Numbered from the stretch's first letter, positions 39,305-48,770 are shown. The stretch is 64,000 bases of DNA from CAXXOK01 sp963678055 (GCA_963678055.1 OY782679.1:434001-498000), one strand, 5' to 3'. Numbers and translations are program-made. The notes: a model not told the origin generated them from the sequence alone.

Positions 39305-41692
39305 ATGCTCCGTTTTGTCCCCCGTTCCGACCGTGTATTTGCGCAGGCGCAAAAGGAAAAACTACGTCCGTTTACGGGTGTAAAGGCCGCGCTTTTATTT
39401 TCGCGCGGAATGGAAACGGCAGAAGAAGCTGAGCGCTTTTTACATCCGGATACATCGCAGCTGCACGACCCGTACTTGCTGTCGGGTATGCACAAGGCTG
39501 TTGAGCTATTGAACGATGCAAAACAGGCGAATTTGCGTGTGGTCGTTTATGGCGATTACGATACCGACGGCGTTTGCGCTGCCGCATTGCTCACCGAGGC
39601 CCTGCGGGCCTATGGTTTGCGGGCCGATGCCTACCTCCCCCTGCGGGACGATGGGTACGGTTTGAACGCCGCCGCTGTCGAAGAATTGGCGAAAAACTAT
39701 CAACTTTTGGTCACGGTGGATTTGGGCATCAGTAACGCGACCGAGGTCGCACTGGCGCAGTCACTGGGTATGCAGGTGATCGTGACCGATCACCACCAGC
39801 TACCGCTGACACCTTGCCCGGCCGATGCGGTGATCAACCCCCTGCTGGACGGCTATCCGTTTCCGTATCTGTGCGGCGCAGGGGTGGCGTATAAGCTTGC
39901 GACCGCGCTGCACGCCGCAGATGAAGCGATGCAAAATACCCTTTTGCCGCTGGCCGCCGTTGCAACCATTGCCGATATTGTGTCGCTGACGGGTGAAAAC
40001 CGCGTCATTGTATCGCTGGGGCTTCCGTTGATCGAAACTCGGCTCGGCCTTAAAGCATTGTGCGAAATCGCTGGAGTAAAAGCCCCTGTTGCCGAGGGGG
40101 CGGTCGCTTATCAACTGGCCCCAAGGCTCAACGCCGCCGGGCGCGTGGCCGATGCCAACGCCGCTGTAGCCTTGCTGCTAACGGACGATCCCCAGGAAGC
40201 ACAGACGCTTGCCAAATCGCTGGATGCGTCCAACACCCAGCGTAAAAAACTGGAAGCAGCCGCCGTGGACGAGGCAGCCGAGCAAGCGAAAACCCACAAC
40301 TTTGTACAAAACCATGTGTTGTTTGTGCGCGGTGAGGGTTGGCATAAAGGGGTACTGGGGCTTACAGCCGGGCGGCTGAACCGCCGCTACTGCGTGCCGG
40401 TGTGTGCCCTGTCCGAGGAGGATGGTATGCTCCATGGTAGCCTGCGCGGCGTAAAGGGTGTAAACCTTGCCGCTTGCCTGAAACAGTGCGACGATGTACT
40501 CGTTAAATACGGCGGGCATGAAATGGCCGCCGGGGTTACGCTGGAAGCGGCCAAGTACAGCGCATTTCAAACACGGCTGGAAGAAGCAGTTAGCGCATCC
40601 GCCGATGCGGATGCCTTTATCCCCGCCCAGGCGTATGACCTGCCCCTGGCGCTGGAAGAAGCGGGGCTGGATTTGGTTGATCTGCTGGAAGAACTGCGCC
40701 CCTACGGCATCGGCAATCCCGCGCCGGTATTTTTAACCAGCGGCGCACGGGTAGACAACCGACGCGCCTGCGGTAGAGGCGATGCGCACTTGCAGCTTCG
40801 GCTGCGGCAAGATAAAACGGTACTATCGGGAATCGCGTTTCAACAGGGCAGCTTGGCAAAAAGCCTGCCCGATGAGGTGGATGTTGCCTACACCTTGGAA
40901 CGGAACGATTATAACGGCCGGGTGACCGCCCAGTGCAATGTAGCAACGCTTAGGCCCTCCGGGTATGCAGTCAAGCAGGCCCTGCAAGCGGAAACAGAGG
41001 AAGCCTATCAGGACGCAATCGTAAACCGCCTCCTTGCGCAGGCAGGAAAACCGGGCGCGGACGCAGAAAAATTAACATTCGCAGCTGATGGCGAGGTCGT
41101 GCCTTTGGGTGACGATACGCTGCTCAGCGGCTGCCAGGGAACGCTCTATGTCGCCTACACCAAGGACGCGGCGACAGCCTTGCTTCAAACGCTGGAAGAC
41201 CGGGTAGATGTTTCCGTAGGCACGGTGGAAGACCCCCGCTGTTTTCACACCCTGTTGCTGCGCCCCACCGATGCGCCGCTATCCCCCGACTGGAAACACA
41301 TCGTGCTGCTGGACGGGGCACTCTCCGGGCAGGATATCACCCAGTGGAAGGAACGCTGCGGGTCGGCACAGCTGATTGTGCAGGCAACAAGCGATGCACT
41401 CCGCCGGGCATATCAGGCGCTGGACGCGGGCGATGATGCCTATCGCACGCTGTATAAACAGTTGATGCGCTCGGCATTTCCAAGCGTCGAAGCCGCCGCC
41501 CGGGCCGCCGGGCTGACACAGGCACAAACGCTGCTGGGCCTCTGGGCGTTTGCGGAACTGGACTTCATCCGCCTGACACTTACGCCGTTTTCGTACACCA
41601 TGCTTCCCGCAACCAAGAGACCGCTGGACGAAAGCCCGCTGCTTAAGCACATACGCACCATCGCAAAAGGAAAGGAGGGACAGGGATGCTGA
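39305..41692 (+). CDS. recJ: Single-stranded-DNA-specific exonuclease RecJ
   Basis: RecJ degrades ssDNA 5'-3' in recombination and repair. The 795-residue protein carries the DHH phosphoesterase motifs (VVYGDYDTDGVCAAALL, VTVDLGISN, VTDHHQLP, LAPRLNAAGRVADA), then the DHHA1 domain with KYGGHEMAAGVTL, and an OB-fold region (GIGNPAPVFLTSGARV). A C-terminal extension of about 230 residues is typical of the clostridial form. Its last codons overlap the start of the Rel gene by 7 bp. Confidence 0.95.
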   Translation: MLRFVPRSDRVFAQAQKEKLRPFTGVKAALLFSRGMETAEEAERFLHPDTSQLHDPYLLSGMHKAVELLNDAKQANLRVVVYGDYDTDGVCAAALLTEALRAYGLRADAYLPLRDDGYGLNAAAVEELAKNYQLLVTVDLGISNATEVALAQSLGMQVIVTDHHQLPLTPCPADAVINPLLDGYPFPYLCGAGVAYKLATALHAADEAMQNTLLPLAAVATIADIVSLTGENRVIVSLGLPLIETRLGLKALCEIAGVKAPVAEGAVAYQLAPRLNAAGRVADANAAVALLLTDDPQEAQTLAKSLDASNTQRKKLEAAAVDEAAEQAKTHNFVQNHVLFVRGEGWHKGVLGLTAGRLNRRYCVPVCALSEEDGMLHGSLRGVKGVNLAACLKQCDDVLVKYGGHEMAAGVTLEAAKYSAFQTRLEEAVSASADADAFIPAQAYDLPLALEEAGLDLVDLLEELRPYGIGNPAPVFLTSGARVDNRRACGRGDAHLQLRLRQDKTVLSGIAFQQGSLAKSLPDEVDVAYTLERNDYNGRVTAQCNVATLRPSGYAVKQALQAETEEAYQDAIVNRLLAQAGKPGADAEKLTFAADGEVVPLGDDTLLSGCQGTLYVAYTKDAATALLQTLEDRVDVSVGTVEDPRCFHTLLLRPTDAPLSPDWKHIVLLDGALSGQDITQWKERCGSAQLIVQATSDALRRAYQALDAGDDAYRTLYKQLMRSAFPSVEAAARAAGLTQAQTLLGLWAFAELDFIRLTLTPFSYTMLPATKRPLDESPLLKHIRTIAKGKEGQGC

Positions 41693-43881
41693 CATTTATC
41701 ACTAACGAATGTATGCCGCTGGATAAAATGGTTGCCCGCGTGCAAAAGCAAAACCCCAACGACGATCGCTACCTGCTGGTTAAAAAAGCGTACGAGTTTG
41801 CCGAAGAAGCGCACAGTTGCCAAATCCGTAAAAGTGGCGAACCGTATTTCATGCATCCTGCATCGGTCGCCTCCATCCTGACGGATTTGATGATCGACCC
41901 GCCCACAATCGCCGCCGGGCTTTTGCACGATACGGTGGAGGACTGCTCCACCGTGGATATCGAAACCATTAAAAAGGAATTCGGCGACGAGGTCGCCGTG
42001 CTGGTTGATGGCGTAACGAAGCTGGATAAGCTGGACTTTTCCAACCGCGAGGAACAAAAGGCCGAATCCCTGCGCAAAATGATTCTCGCCATGTCCAAGG
42101 ACATCCGCGTGGTCATTATCAAGCTGGCCGATCGCCTGCACAACATGCGTACCCTTAAGCATCAGCCGCCGGAGCGCCAGCGCGCCATCGCCGATGAGAC
42201 GCTGGATATTTTCACCCCGCTGGCACACCGCTTGGGCATGAATGCCGTTAAGCAGGAGCTGGAAGACCTGGCTTTCAAATACATGGAACCCACCGCCTAT
42301 CAGGACATTGCCCGCAAGGTGGGACTGCGCCGGATTGAGCGTGAGGAAAACATCCGCCTGGTCATTCAGAGCTTGTCGGAAAAACTGGACGAGAACAACA
42401 TCCATTACGAGATTGACGGGCGCTCCAAGCACCTGTATTCCATCTACCGTAAAATGACCGAGCAGAACAAGACCTTCGAACAGATTTACGATTTGATTGC
42501 CGTGCGCGTGCTGGTAGATACTGTGCAGGACTGCTACGCGGTGCTGGGCATCGTACATACGCTGTGGAACCAGATTCCCGGCCGATTTAAGGACTATATT
42601 TCCGTGCCCAAGGGCAATATGTACCAAAGCCTGCACACCACACTGATCGGCGGCCGGACCATGCCGTTCCCCTTTGAGCTGCAAATCCGCACCTGGGAAA
42701 TGCACCGCGTGGCCGAGTTTGGCGTTGCGGCCCACTGGCGTTACAAGGAAGGCGCGAGGGCCGACGATCTGGACAACAAGCTGTACTGGCTGCGCCAGAT
42801 TTTGGACTGGCAAAACGACACACGCGATTCCAAGGAGTTTATCGACTCCCTCAAAACCGATCTGTTCTCCGACGAGGTGCTGCTCTTTACCCCTAAGGGC
42901 GATATTATGAGCATGCAGCGCGGCGCCACGCCAATTGACTTTGCTTACCGTATCCACTCTGGCGTGGGTAACCAATGCGTAGGTGCCAAGGTCAATGGCC
43001 GCATTGTGCCGCTGGATACGGAGCTGGAAACCGGCGACCGCGTGGAGATCATCACATCCGGCAACTCCAAAGGCCCCAGCATGGACTGGCTGAAGATTGT
43101 CAAAACGCCGCAGGCGAGAAGCAAAATCCGCCAGTTCTTCAAGCGTGAGCTGCGCGGCGAGAACATGGTGCGCGGCCGTGAAATGCTGGAGCATGAGGCC
43201 AAGCGCCGTAGCGTGCAGATTCATACCCTGCTCAAACCCGAATTTTACGATCCCATCCTGAAGCGCTATGCGTTCCAAGAGCTGGACGATATCTACGGCG
43301 CGGTCGGCTACGGCGGCATGGCGGCAAGCTATGTCATCAGCCGCCTGATGGAAGAACTGCGCAAGACCGAGGCCAAGGACGTGCCAGAGGTCAAGGAAGT
43401 CTCGCAGGAAGAACTGCACAAGCATGTGGGAAAACCCTCCCACGGCGTGTATGTGAAAGGGCAGTCCGGCATACTGGTGCGGTTTGCGCGCTGCTGCAAC
43501 CCCGTACCGGGCGACGAGATAGTCGGCTTTATCACCCGCGGGCGCGGCGTAACCGTGCACAAAGCGGATTGTTCCAACATCCACGAGTCCGATGCCGAGC
43601 GCATGATTGAGGTCGAATGGGCGGATACCGATGCCGCGGACTTCAACGCGTCCATCAACATTATCGCCTATGACAGCGTAACCCTGATGGGCGACCTGGC
43701 CACGAGCGTAAATAACCTGGGTGTGCCCATCATCGGCGTGTCGGTCAAGCGCGATAAAAAACACCGCACCAGCAATGTCACCATGGTCGTGCAGGTTAAG
43801 ACCCGCGAAGAGCTGAACAAGCTCATCAAGGCGCTGCGGAGACGCACCGATGTTGTGGAAGTCTACCGGGGGTCATCGTAA
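41686..43881 (+). CDS. rel: Bifunctional (p)ppGpp synthetase/hydrolase, Rel/SpoT type
   Basis: The 731-residue protein sets the stringent-response alarmone level. Domains in order: HD hydrolase (about 45-155; YFMHPASVASIL, GLLHDTVED, KLADRLHNMRTL), synthetase (about 240-350; GRSKHLYSIYRKM, RFKDYISVPKGNMYQSLHTT), TGS (about 395-455), a helical and zinc-finger region with RFARCCNPVPGDEI, and ACT (about 655-731). RFKD is the RXKD loop of bifunctional Rel enzymes, and the intact HD residues agree. dtd starts within the stop codon (TAATG). Confidence 0.97.
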   Translation: MLTFITNECMPLDKMVARVQKQNPNDDRYLLVKKAYEFAEEAHSCQIRKSGEPYFMHPASVASILTDLMIDPPTIAAGLLHDTVEDCSTVDIETIKKEFGDEVAVLVDGVTKLDKLDFSNREEQKAESLRKMILAMSKDIRVVIIKLADRLHNMRTLKHQPPERQRAIADETLDIFTPLAHRLGMNAVKQELEDLAFKYMEPTAYQDIARKVGLRRIEREENIRLVIQSLSEKLDENNIHYEIDGRSKHLYSIYRKMTEQNKTFEQIYDLIAVRVLVDTVQDCYAVLGIVHTLWNQIPGRFKDYISVPKGNMYQSLHTTLIGGRTMPFPFELQIRTWEMHRVAEFGVAAHWRYKEGARADDLDNKLYWLRQILDWQNDTRDSKEFIDSLKTDLFSDEVLLFTPKGDIMSMQRGATPIDFAYRIHSGVGNQCVGAKVNGRIVPLDTELETGDRVEIITSGNSKGPSMDWLKIVKTPQARSKIRQFFKRELRGENMVRGREMLEHEAKRRSVQIHTLLKPEFYDPILKRYAFQELDDIYGAVGYGGMAASYVISRLMEELRKTEAKDVPEVKEVSQEELHKHVGKPSHGVYVKGQSGILVRFARCCNPVPGDEIVGFITRGRGVTVHKADCSNIHESDAERMIEVEWADTDAADFNASINIIAYDSVTLMGDLATSVNNLGVPIIGVSVKRDKKHRTSNVTMVVQVKTREELNKLIKALRRRTDVVEVYRGSS

Positions 43882-44330
43882 TGCGTGCAGTTGTTCAAAG
43901 AGTGACCAGAGCATCCGTTGCGGTGCATGATCAGATTATTTCCGAGATCGGGCAGGGCTATCTGGTTTTGCTTGGCGTGGAGGCTGGCGATACCGAACAG
44001 GACCTGAACTACATGGTGGATAAGGTCGCCAATCTGCGCGTGTTTGAGGACGAACAGGGCAAAATGAATCGCTCCCTGCTGGATACCGGCGGGCAGCTAT
44101 TGCTGGTCAGCCAGTTTACGCTGCTGGGCGATGTGCGCCATGGTCGCCGGCCGAGCTTTATCGCGGCGGAAGCACCGGACAAGGCCGATCAACTGTACTC
44201 GCAAGCGGCCAATCGCTTGCGTGATATCGGAATCCCGGTGGAAACGGGCGTGTTCCGCGCCGATATGGCCGTCAGTCTGGTCAATGACGGGCCTGTAACC
44301 ATCCTGCTGGATTCCCGCAAAACCTTTTAA
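43881..44330 (+). CDS. dtd: D-aminoacyl-tRNA deacylase
   Basis: The 149-residue enzyme hydrolyses D-amino acids mis-attached to tRNA. Both active-site motifs are present: LLVSQFTLLGD (the SQFTL motif) and NDGPVTILLDS (the GP-cisPro motif), plus MRAVVQRVTRASVAV at the N-terminus. It overlaps the Rel gene by one base. Rel-dtd adjacency is widespread in Bacillota. Confidence 0.97.
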   Translation: MRAVVQRVTRASVAVHDQIISEIGQGYLVLLGVEAGDTEQDLNYMVDKVANLRVFEDEQGKMNRSLLDTGGQLLLVSQFTLLGDVRHGRRPSFIAAEAPDKADQLYSQAANRLRDIGIPVETGVFRADMAVSLVNDGPVTILLDSRKTF

Positions 44331-44341
44331 CAGGAGAGACA

Positions 44342-44941
44342 ATGAAAATCAACGTAGAAACAGTTTCGGTCGGCGGAGACTACAAAACCAATTGCTACCT
44401 GGTGGAAAACGACGAAACCAAACAGCTTGTCATCATCGATCCCGGCTCGCAGGCCGAGCTGATCCTCAAAGCAATCGGGGAACGGACCCCGGTTGCCGTG
44501 CTGATTACCCACGGGCATTTTGATCACATTTCCGCCGTGGATGAAATCTGCGGCCGCTATGATATCCCCCTGTATATACACGAGCTGGATGTAGCCAAGC
44601 TGACCGATGATACAATGAACGAAAGCGTGACCTTCGGGTTTCATGTAAACGTGAAAACCAAGCCACAGACCCTGACCGACGAACAGGTGCTGACCCTGGC
44701 TGGCATCACGTTCACCGTGCTGCATACGCCGGGACATTCCAAGGGCGGCGTGTGCTACCGCATGCCGGAGGATCAGGGAATTTTTTGCGGCGATACGCTG
44801 TTTAACGGCGGTTATGGCCGCTACGATTTTGGCGACGGAAACTTTTCGGAGCTGAAACAAAGCCTGCGCAAGCTGATTAACCTTAGCCCCAAGATGATTG
44901 CCTATCCGGGGCACGGACCGACCACCTTCGCGGGAAAGTAA
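44342..44941 (+). CDS. MBL-fold metallo-hydrolase (glyoxalase II-like)
   Basis: The 199-residue protein has the metallo-beta-lactamase fold with THGHFDHI (the HxHxDH zinc motif), LHTPGHSKGGVCY and FCGDTLFNGGYGRYD, ending YPGHGPTT. It resembles the small glyoxalase II-like hydrolases regularly found between dtd and hemZ in Clostridia. The substrate is unknown. It starts 11 bp after dtd. Confidence 0.93.
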   Translation: MKINVETVSVGGDYKTNCYLVENDETKQLVIIDPGSQAELILKAIGERTPVAVLITHGHFDHISAVDEICGRYDIPLYIHELDVAKLTDDTMNESVTFGFHVNVKTKPQTLTDEQVLTLAGITFTVLHTPGHSKGGVCYRMPEDQGIFCGDTLFNGGYGRYDFGDGNFSELKQSLRKLINLSPKMIAYPGHGPTTFAGK

Positions 44942-44953
44942 CGGGATAGTCCT

Positions 44954-46453
44954 ATGAAAATCTGCCTGTATACGCCGCTGCCGCGCCTGGCGAATGAGCT
45001 TTGGGATGTGCTGAAGCTCTTTTTTGCAACCGAGGGTTTTGCCGTGGTATCCACCGCGCCCCAGACACCCGAAGATGTAGAAAAAGCGCAGTTTACCGCC
45101 ACCGCCCCGACCGACGATATGCAGCCCCTGACCCATGAAATAACCGAGAAGGACGGCAGCCTTTGCTGCCGTTTTATCTTTGCGGGGCAGGAAGCCCAGC
45201 GCAGCACGCCTGTGGTGGCGGGGGAGAGCAAGCTATTGTACCGGCGACGTGTGAAGCGCTTGTGCAAGCTGACACTGTACGACCTGTGTAAAACGCTGAC
45301 CGGCAAACAGCCGCCCTGGGGCGCACTTACAGGCATACGCCCGACCCGGCTTTTTGCCGATCATCTTAAGTGCGGTCTGTCTCATACGCAGGCCGAGGCG
45401 GCCTTGCAGCGGGAGATGGATGTAACGCCGGAGAAAACCGCGCTGCTGTCTCGCATTTTGACGGTGCAGCAGGCTCTGCCGCAGGCGGGTGAGACGCAGT
45501 TCAACATCTATGTCGCCATGCCGTTTTGCCCAACGCGCTGCACTTACTGCACGTTTGCGGGCGAGGCCATCGGCACGGGGAACAAGCTGGAACCGTACCT
45601 GCACGCCTTGTACCGGGAAATGGATGCGGTCAAATGCCTGATGGCGCAGCAAAACGCAAGCCTGCGCGCGCTGTATATCGGCGGCGGCACGCCCATTGCA
45701 CCGGATGATGAAGCCTTTGCACTTTTTCTAAACCGCGTGGCAGAAGCATTCCCTAAGCCTGTGGAGTTTACGGTGGAAGCCGGCCGCCCCGATGCCATCA
45801 CCCCGGCTAAGCTGCAGGCTATGCGGCAGGTGGGCGTGGGCCGTATCAGCATCAACCCACAAACCATGAATGACGCGACCCTGCAGACCATCGGGCGCGG
45901 CCATAGCGCTGCGCAGGTGGAGCAGGCATTCCATATGGCGCGGGAACATGGGTTTGATCACATTAATATGGATGTCATTGCCGGGCTGCCGGGGGAGACG
46001 GAGCTGGACTTTTACCGCACCATGCAGCGCATTGCTGAGCTTTCGCCGGAAGGACTAACCGTGCATACTCTGGCGCTCAAACGCGGTGGCCAGCTGCAAA
46101 AAGAAAAAACACCCCTGCCATCGGTCGAAACCGTGGAAGCGATGGTTGCCCTCGGCGAAGGTTTTGCTACGCAAATGGGCATGTCGCCCTATTACCTCTA
46201 CCGCCAAAAATACATGGCCGCGCAGCAGCAAAACGTGGGCTATGCAAAGGAAAACAAAGCCTGTCTCTATAATATGGACATGATGGAAGAAACGGCCACC
46301 GTGCTTGCTATTGGCGCGGGAGCGATTTCCAAACGTGTATTTGAAAACAAAAACAAACGCATTGTTCGTGCGCCCAATGCAGGCAATGTCGATGTATATA
46401 TCGCGACTGTCGACGAAATGATACACCGAAAACAAAACCTCTTTATAGAATGA
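44954..46453 (+). CDS. hemZ: Oxygen-independent coproporphyrinogen III dehydrogenase-like radical SAM protein HemZ
   Basis: The 499-residue protein has an N-terminal HemZ-specific region of about 155 residues (ending WGALTGIRPTRLF). A radical-SAM core follows with MPFCPTRCTYCTF (CxxxCxxC), LYIGGGTPIAPDD, EAGRPDAITPAKLQAMRQVG and NMDVIAGLPGET, and a C-terminal YLYRQKYMAAQQQNVGYAKE segment. Length and layout match clostridial HemZ, a HemN relative whose in vivo role in haem synthesis is uncertain. No other haem genes are nearby. Confidence 0.92.
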   Translation: MKICLYTPLPRLANELWDVLKLFFATEGFAVVSTAPQTPEDVEKAQFTATAPTDDMQPLTHEITEKDGSLCCRFIFAGQEAQRSTPVVAGESKLLYRRRVKRLCKLTLYDLCKTLTGKQPPWGALTGIRPTRLFADHLKCGLSHTQAEAALQREMDVTPEKTALLSRILTVQQALPQAGETQFNIYVAMPFCPTRCTYCTFAGEAIGTGNKLEPYLHALYREMDAVKCLMAQQNASLRALYIGGGTPIAPDDEAFALFLNRVAEAFPKPVEFTVEAGRPDAITPAKLQAMRQVGVGRISINPQTMNDATLQTIGRGHSAAQVEQAFHMAREHGFDHINMDVIAGLPGETELDFYRTMQRIAELSPEGLTVHTLALKRGGQLQKEKTPLPSVETVEAMVALGEGFATQMGMSPYYLYRQKYMAAQQQNVGYAKENKACLYNMDMMEETATVLAIGAGAISKRVFENKNKRIVRAPNAGNVDVYIATVDEMIHRKQNLFIE

Positions 46454-46592
46454 ACGTAAGCGTCCGCTGCCATCGGCATCGGTCACCTGCTGAGCAGCCA
46501 TACCCTGTGCTTTCGTATACTTCTTTGAAAATGCGTACTGATTACCGTTTCATGTGCTTAGCTAACATTTACCAATAGGAGGCTTTGTATAA

Positions 46593-47156
46593 ATGAATTT
46601 CAACGCATACTTTGCTGAAATCCCGCGATTGGAAACGCAGCAGCTAATTCTTCGGGCGTTTACCCGAGAGGATATGGACGTGTATTTGAAAATCATAAAC
46701 GATTCCCGGCTGCAACGCTTTTTAGGCGGGGGTGTGCCTGTATTCAGCGGAGAACCGCACATTACAAACTGGTTGAACAATGTGAATAAAAGACTGTTGA
46801 AATCCAAAACAGTACTCACCTGGTGTATTGAACAAAAATCAGATGGCGTGGTTGTGGGACGCATTGATTTGGGTGGGTTTGTGCGCAAATCAATGGCAGA
46901 TATCGCATACTACCTGTCACCTATGGTGTGGGGCAGGGGACTGGCAACCCAAGCGGTTGCAACAGTCACGGAGTTTGGATTAAGGAACTTAGGACTACAT
47001 AGAATACAGGCTACAGTCATGCCGGAAAACACAGCATCCATCCGTGTGCTTGAAAAAAACGGGTATAACAGGGAGGGGCTTCTCCGCAAATATCAAATGG
47101 GAAAAGAGTTTCATGATGTAATTATGCTTGCGATTGTGGATGAGGAGAACTTATGA
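46593..47156 (+). CDS. GNAT acetyltransferase, RimJ/RimL type
   Basis: The 187-residue protein starts MNFNAYFAEIPRLETQQLIL and has the RimJ/RimL pattern: LRAFTREDMDVYLKIINDS, VVGRIDLGGF, IAYYLSPMVWGRGLATQAV (the acetyl-CoA pyrophosphate loop), RIQATVMPENTASIRVLEKNGY. It probably N-acetylates a protein terminus or a small amine. ATG 46593 follows AGGAGG at slightly long spacing. It stands alone after hemZ. Confidence 0.92.
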   Translation: MNFNAYFAEIPRLETQQLILRAFTREDMDVYLKIINDSRLQRFLGGGVPVFSGEPHITNWLNNVNKRLLKSKTVLTWCIEQKSDGVVVGRIDLGGFVRKSMADIAYYLSPMVWGRGLATQAVATVTEFGLRNLGLHRIQATVMPENTASIRVLEKNGYNREGLLRKYQMGKEFHDVIMLAIVDEENL

Positions 47157-47517
47157 GGGTAAGGCAATCAACAGTTTCAGTTATGCTATTGTTTATCTAA
47201 GTCATTTCTTTGAAAAACCAATAAATAGGGAACATGCCAACAGGCCGACGGTGGTGCGAGCATGCACGCGTTCCTGATGCAATTCCAAGCTGATATTCTA
47301 ATATTCCCAGTGTCCGCCCCAGGATGATCGAAACCACTGTCCCAGACACAGCTTAGTTGACCTACATTGGCACTGATCAGCTGACCCCGGACGACGCGAA
47401 AATCATCGTCAAGCCCGACCGCAGCTTCACTCTGCAGATGGTGCAGTTAACTGGTTCAATTATAAACTTTTTTCTTGTTGCTTTATGAGAATATCATAGG
47501 TAAGGTTATGTCCACAA
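47157..47517. other. Gene-free segment with a possible decayed gene
   Basis: Around 47350-47460 one frame reads LTYIGTDQLTPDDAKIIV and then KPDRSFTLQMVQL with host-like codon use, but it has no start or upstream extension. It may be a remnant of a lost gene. The rest shows no coding pattern. Confidence 0.35.
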
Positions 47518-47841
47518 TTATGACAATGCCGCGTAATTGTTGCTGTTTAAGTATTTCTGGATTGCACTTTCGACTAATGTTGATATCTTTTTATCATTCA
47601 GTTTAATTTTTAAGTAAGGAATAGCAACTTCATAGGGTAATATAAACCATGTTGGGACGGATCGTGATTGAGGATTTCCGACCGAATTATCCTCGCCATT
47701 CCAACGAACACCAACTGCATCACGGTTTTCCCATTTCATAAGTGCAACCGAATAGCTTTTTGCGCCGCCATCAAAAATTACATTTAACTCGCTGACTAAA
47801 TTTCGGGGAGAGACAACTGTTCTTGGATCTCGATAGGCCAT
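47518..47841 (-). CDS. Hypothetical 107-aa protein in AT-rich DNA
   Basis: The protein starts MAYRDPRTVVSPRNLVSELN behind AAAGGAG and contains FDGGAKSYSVALMKWENRDA, VGVRWNGEDNSVGNPQSRSV and WFILPYEVAIPYL. No family is recognised. It is soluble and has AT-rich codon use unlike hsp20 next to it, so it may be acquired. A promoter is seen at 47885-47913. Confidence 0.6.
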   Translation of the reverse strand: MAYRDPRTVVSPRNLVSELNVIFDGGAKSYSVALMKWENRDAVGVRWNGEDNSVGNPQSRSVPTWFILPYEVAIPYLKIKLNDKKISTLVESAIQKYLNSNNYAALS

Positions 47842-47884
47842 AACTGATAACTCCTTTCAATTGTATGAATATTCGTATGTATAG

Positions 47885-47913
47885 ATAATAATGTTAATCA
47901 ACAAGATTGTAAA
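47885..47913 (-). promoter_or_regulatory. Promoter for the 107-aa protein
   Basis: Minus-strand TTTACA (47908-47913), a 17-nt spacer and TATTAT (47885-47890). Confidence 0.55.
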
Positions 47914-47989
47914 GTTTATAATTAGCTTGTGTTATACTTGGAGTAGTAATTTTTGATAGATGTTGACAATATGATTTGTTTAATCAACA

Positions 47990-48015
47990 AAGGCCGCACC
48001 CTTCGGTGCGGCCTT
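47990..48015 (-). terminator. Terminator of hsp20
   Basis: An 11-bp GC-rich stem (47990-48000 with 48005-48015) with a 4-nt loop, 35 bp beyond the hsp20 stop. On the minus strand TTTGTTGATT follows. Confidence 0.75.
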
Positions 48016-48050
48016 GTATTACCACTTTGGGCTTATCCTCGGCTTCTGCC

Positions 48051-48497
48051 TTATTCCTCGCCGGTGATGGCGATTTTCTTGGGTTCGGGCTTGGGCTCGG
48101 GTTGGATCTTGGGCAGGGTGACCAGGAGTACGCCGTTTTTATAGTCGGCGGAGATGCCGTCGGCGTTGATGCCTTCGAGATTGAAGGAGCGTTCTACATG
48201 GCCCGAGCGGCGCTCGGAGTAGACATAGCCCTTGCCTTCTTCCTTCTTTTCCTCGTTGAGATCGGCGTGGATGGTGAGAACGCCCTCGTCAACAGCAAGT
48301 TCGATCTTATCCTTGGGTACGCCGGGCAGCTCCGCTTCCAAAGTGTAAGCATTGTCATCCTCGCGTACATCCACACGGAATCCCGCAGTGCCGACCATGT
48401 CGTTCATATCGAAGAACGAACGGAAGAAACGGTCTGCCAGGAACGGCGAGGGCAGCTCGCGGCTTAAGCGATGGCGGAACGGAACGATGGTATACAT
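48051..48497 (-). CDS. hsp20: Small heat-shock protein, Hsp20/alpha-crystallin family
   Basis: The 148-residue chaperone holds unfolding proteins in an ATP-independent way. The alpha-crystallin domain (about 38-130) contains YTLEAELPGVPKDKIELAVD, GVLTIHADL and the A-x-x-x-n-GVLxVxLPK motif (YKNGVLLVTLPK). The tail carries an IxI motif (KKIAITGEE). ATG 48497 follows AAGGAGGT. Its promoter carries two CtsR-like boxes, so it is probably heat-shock regulated. Confidence 0.96.
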   Translation of the reverse strand: MYTIVPFRHRLSRELPSPFLADRFFRSFFDMNDMVGTAGFRVDVREDDNAYTLEAELPGVPKDKIELAVDEGVLTIHADLNEEKKEEGKGYVYSERRSGHVERSFNLEGINADGISADYKNGVLLVTLPKIQPEPKPEPKKIAITGEE

Positions 48498-48583
48498 GAA
48501 AGTGACCTCCTTGTGCGCGGCCTTTGCCGCATAATCTAAAAATCTTATATGGTGAAAGGGGTGTTTCCCCTGAGCACAGATAT

Positions 48584-48612
48584 AGTATAGTACGAAGGTC
48601 AGATAAAGTCAA
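48584..48612 (-). promoter_or_regulatory. Promoter for hsp20
   Basis: Minus-strand TTGACT (48607-48612), a 17-nt spacer and TATACT (48584-48589); a vegetative-type promoter overlapped by CtsR-like box 1. Confidence 0.85.
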
Positions 48613-48613
48613 A
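48597..48613. promoter_or_regulatory. CtsR-like operator box 1
   Basis: GGTCAGATAAAGTCAAA matches the CtsR heptad repeat (RGTCAAA-NAN-RGTCAAA) with one mismatch. It overlaps the spacer and -35 of the hsp20 promoter. Confidence 0.7.
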
Positions 48614-48632
48614 CCAAGTAGAATCCGACAAT

Positions 48633-48649
48633 AGTCAAATTTGGTCAAA
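48633..48649. promoter_or_regulatory. CtsR-like operator box 2
   Basis: AGTCAAATTTGGTCAAA has two perfect heptads; only the central spacer base differs from consensus. Its centre is 36 bp from that of box 1. Confidence 0.7.
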
Positions 48650-48770
48650 AAGAAAGAAATATCGGCGACTAATGCGTCGATATCTCGTTATATCTCCAAA
48701 TTTCTCGTTATTTCTTCGTTTTTTGAAATTGATGTAAATGTGGAGTTGTATTGAATCAGAAAAGACTGAC

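Noticed and set aside
41440..43764. A 774-codon open frame on the minus strand
   Set aside because: It is antisense to recJ and the Rel gene, has no ribosome site or family motif, and arises from host codon bias; the Rel gene on the plus strand is unmistakable.
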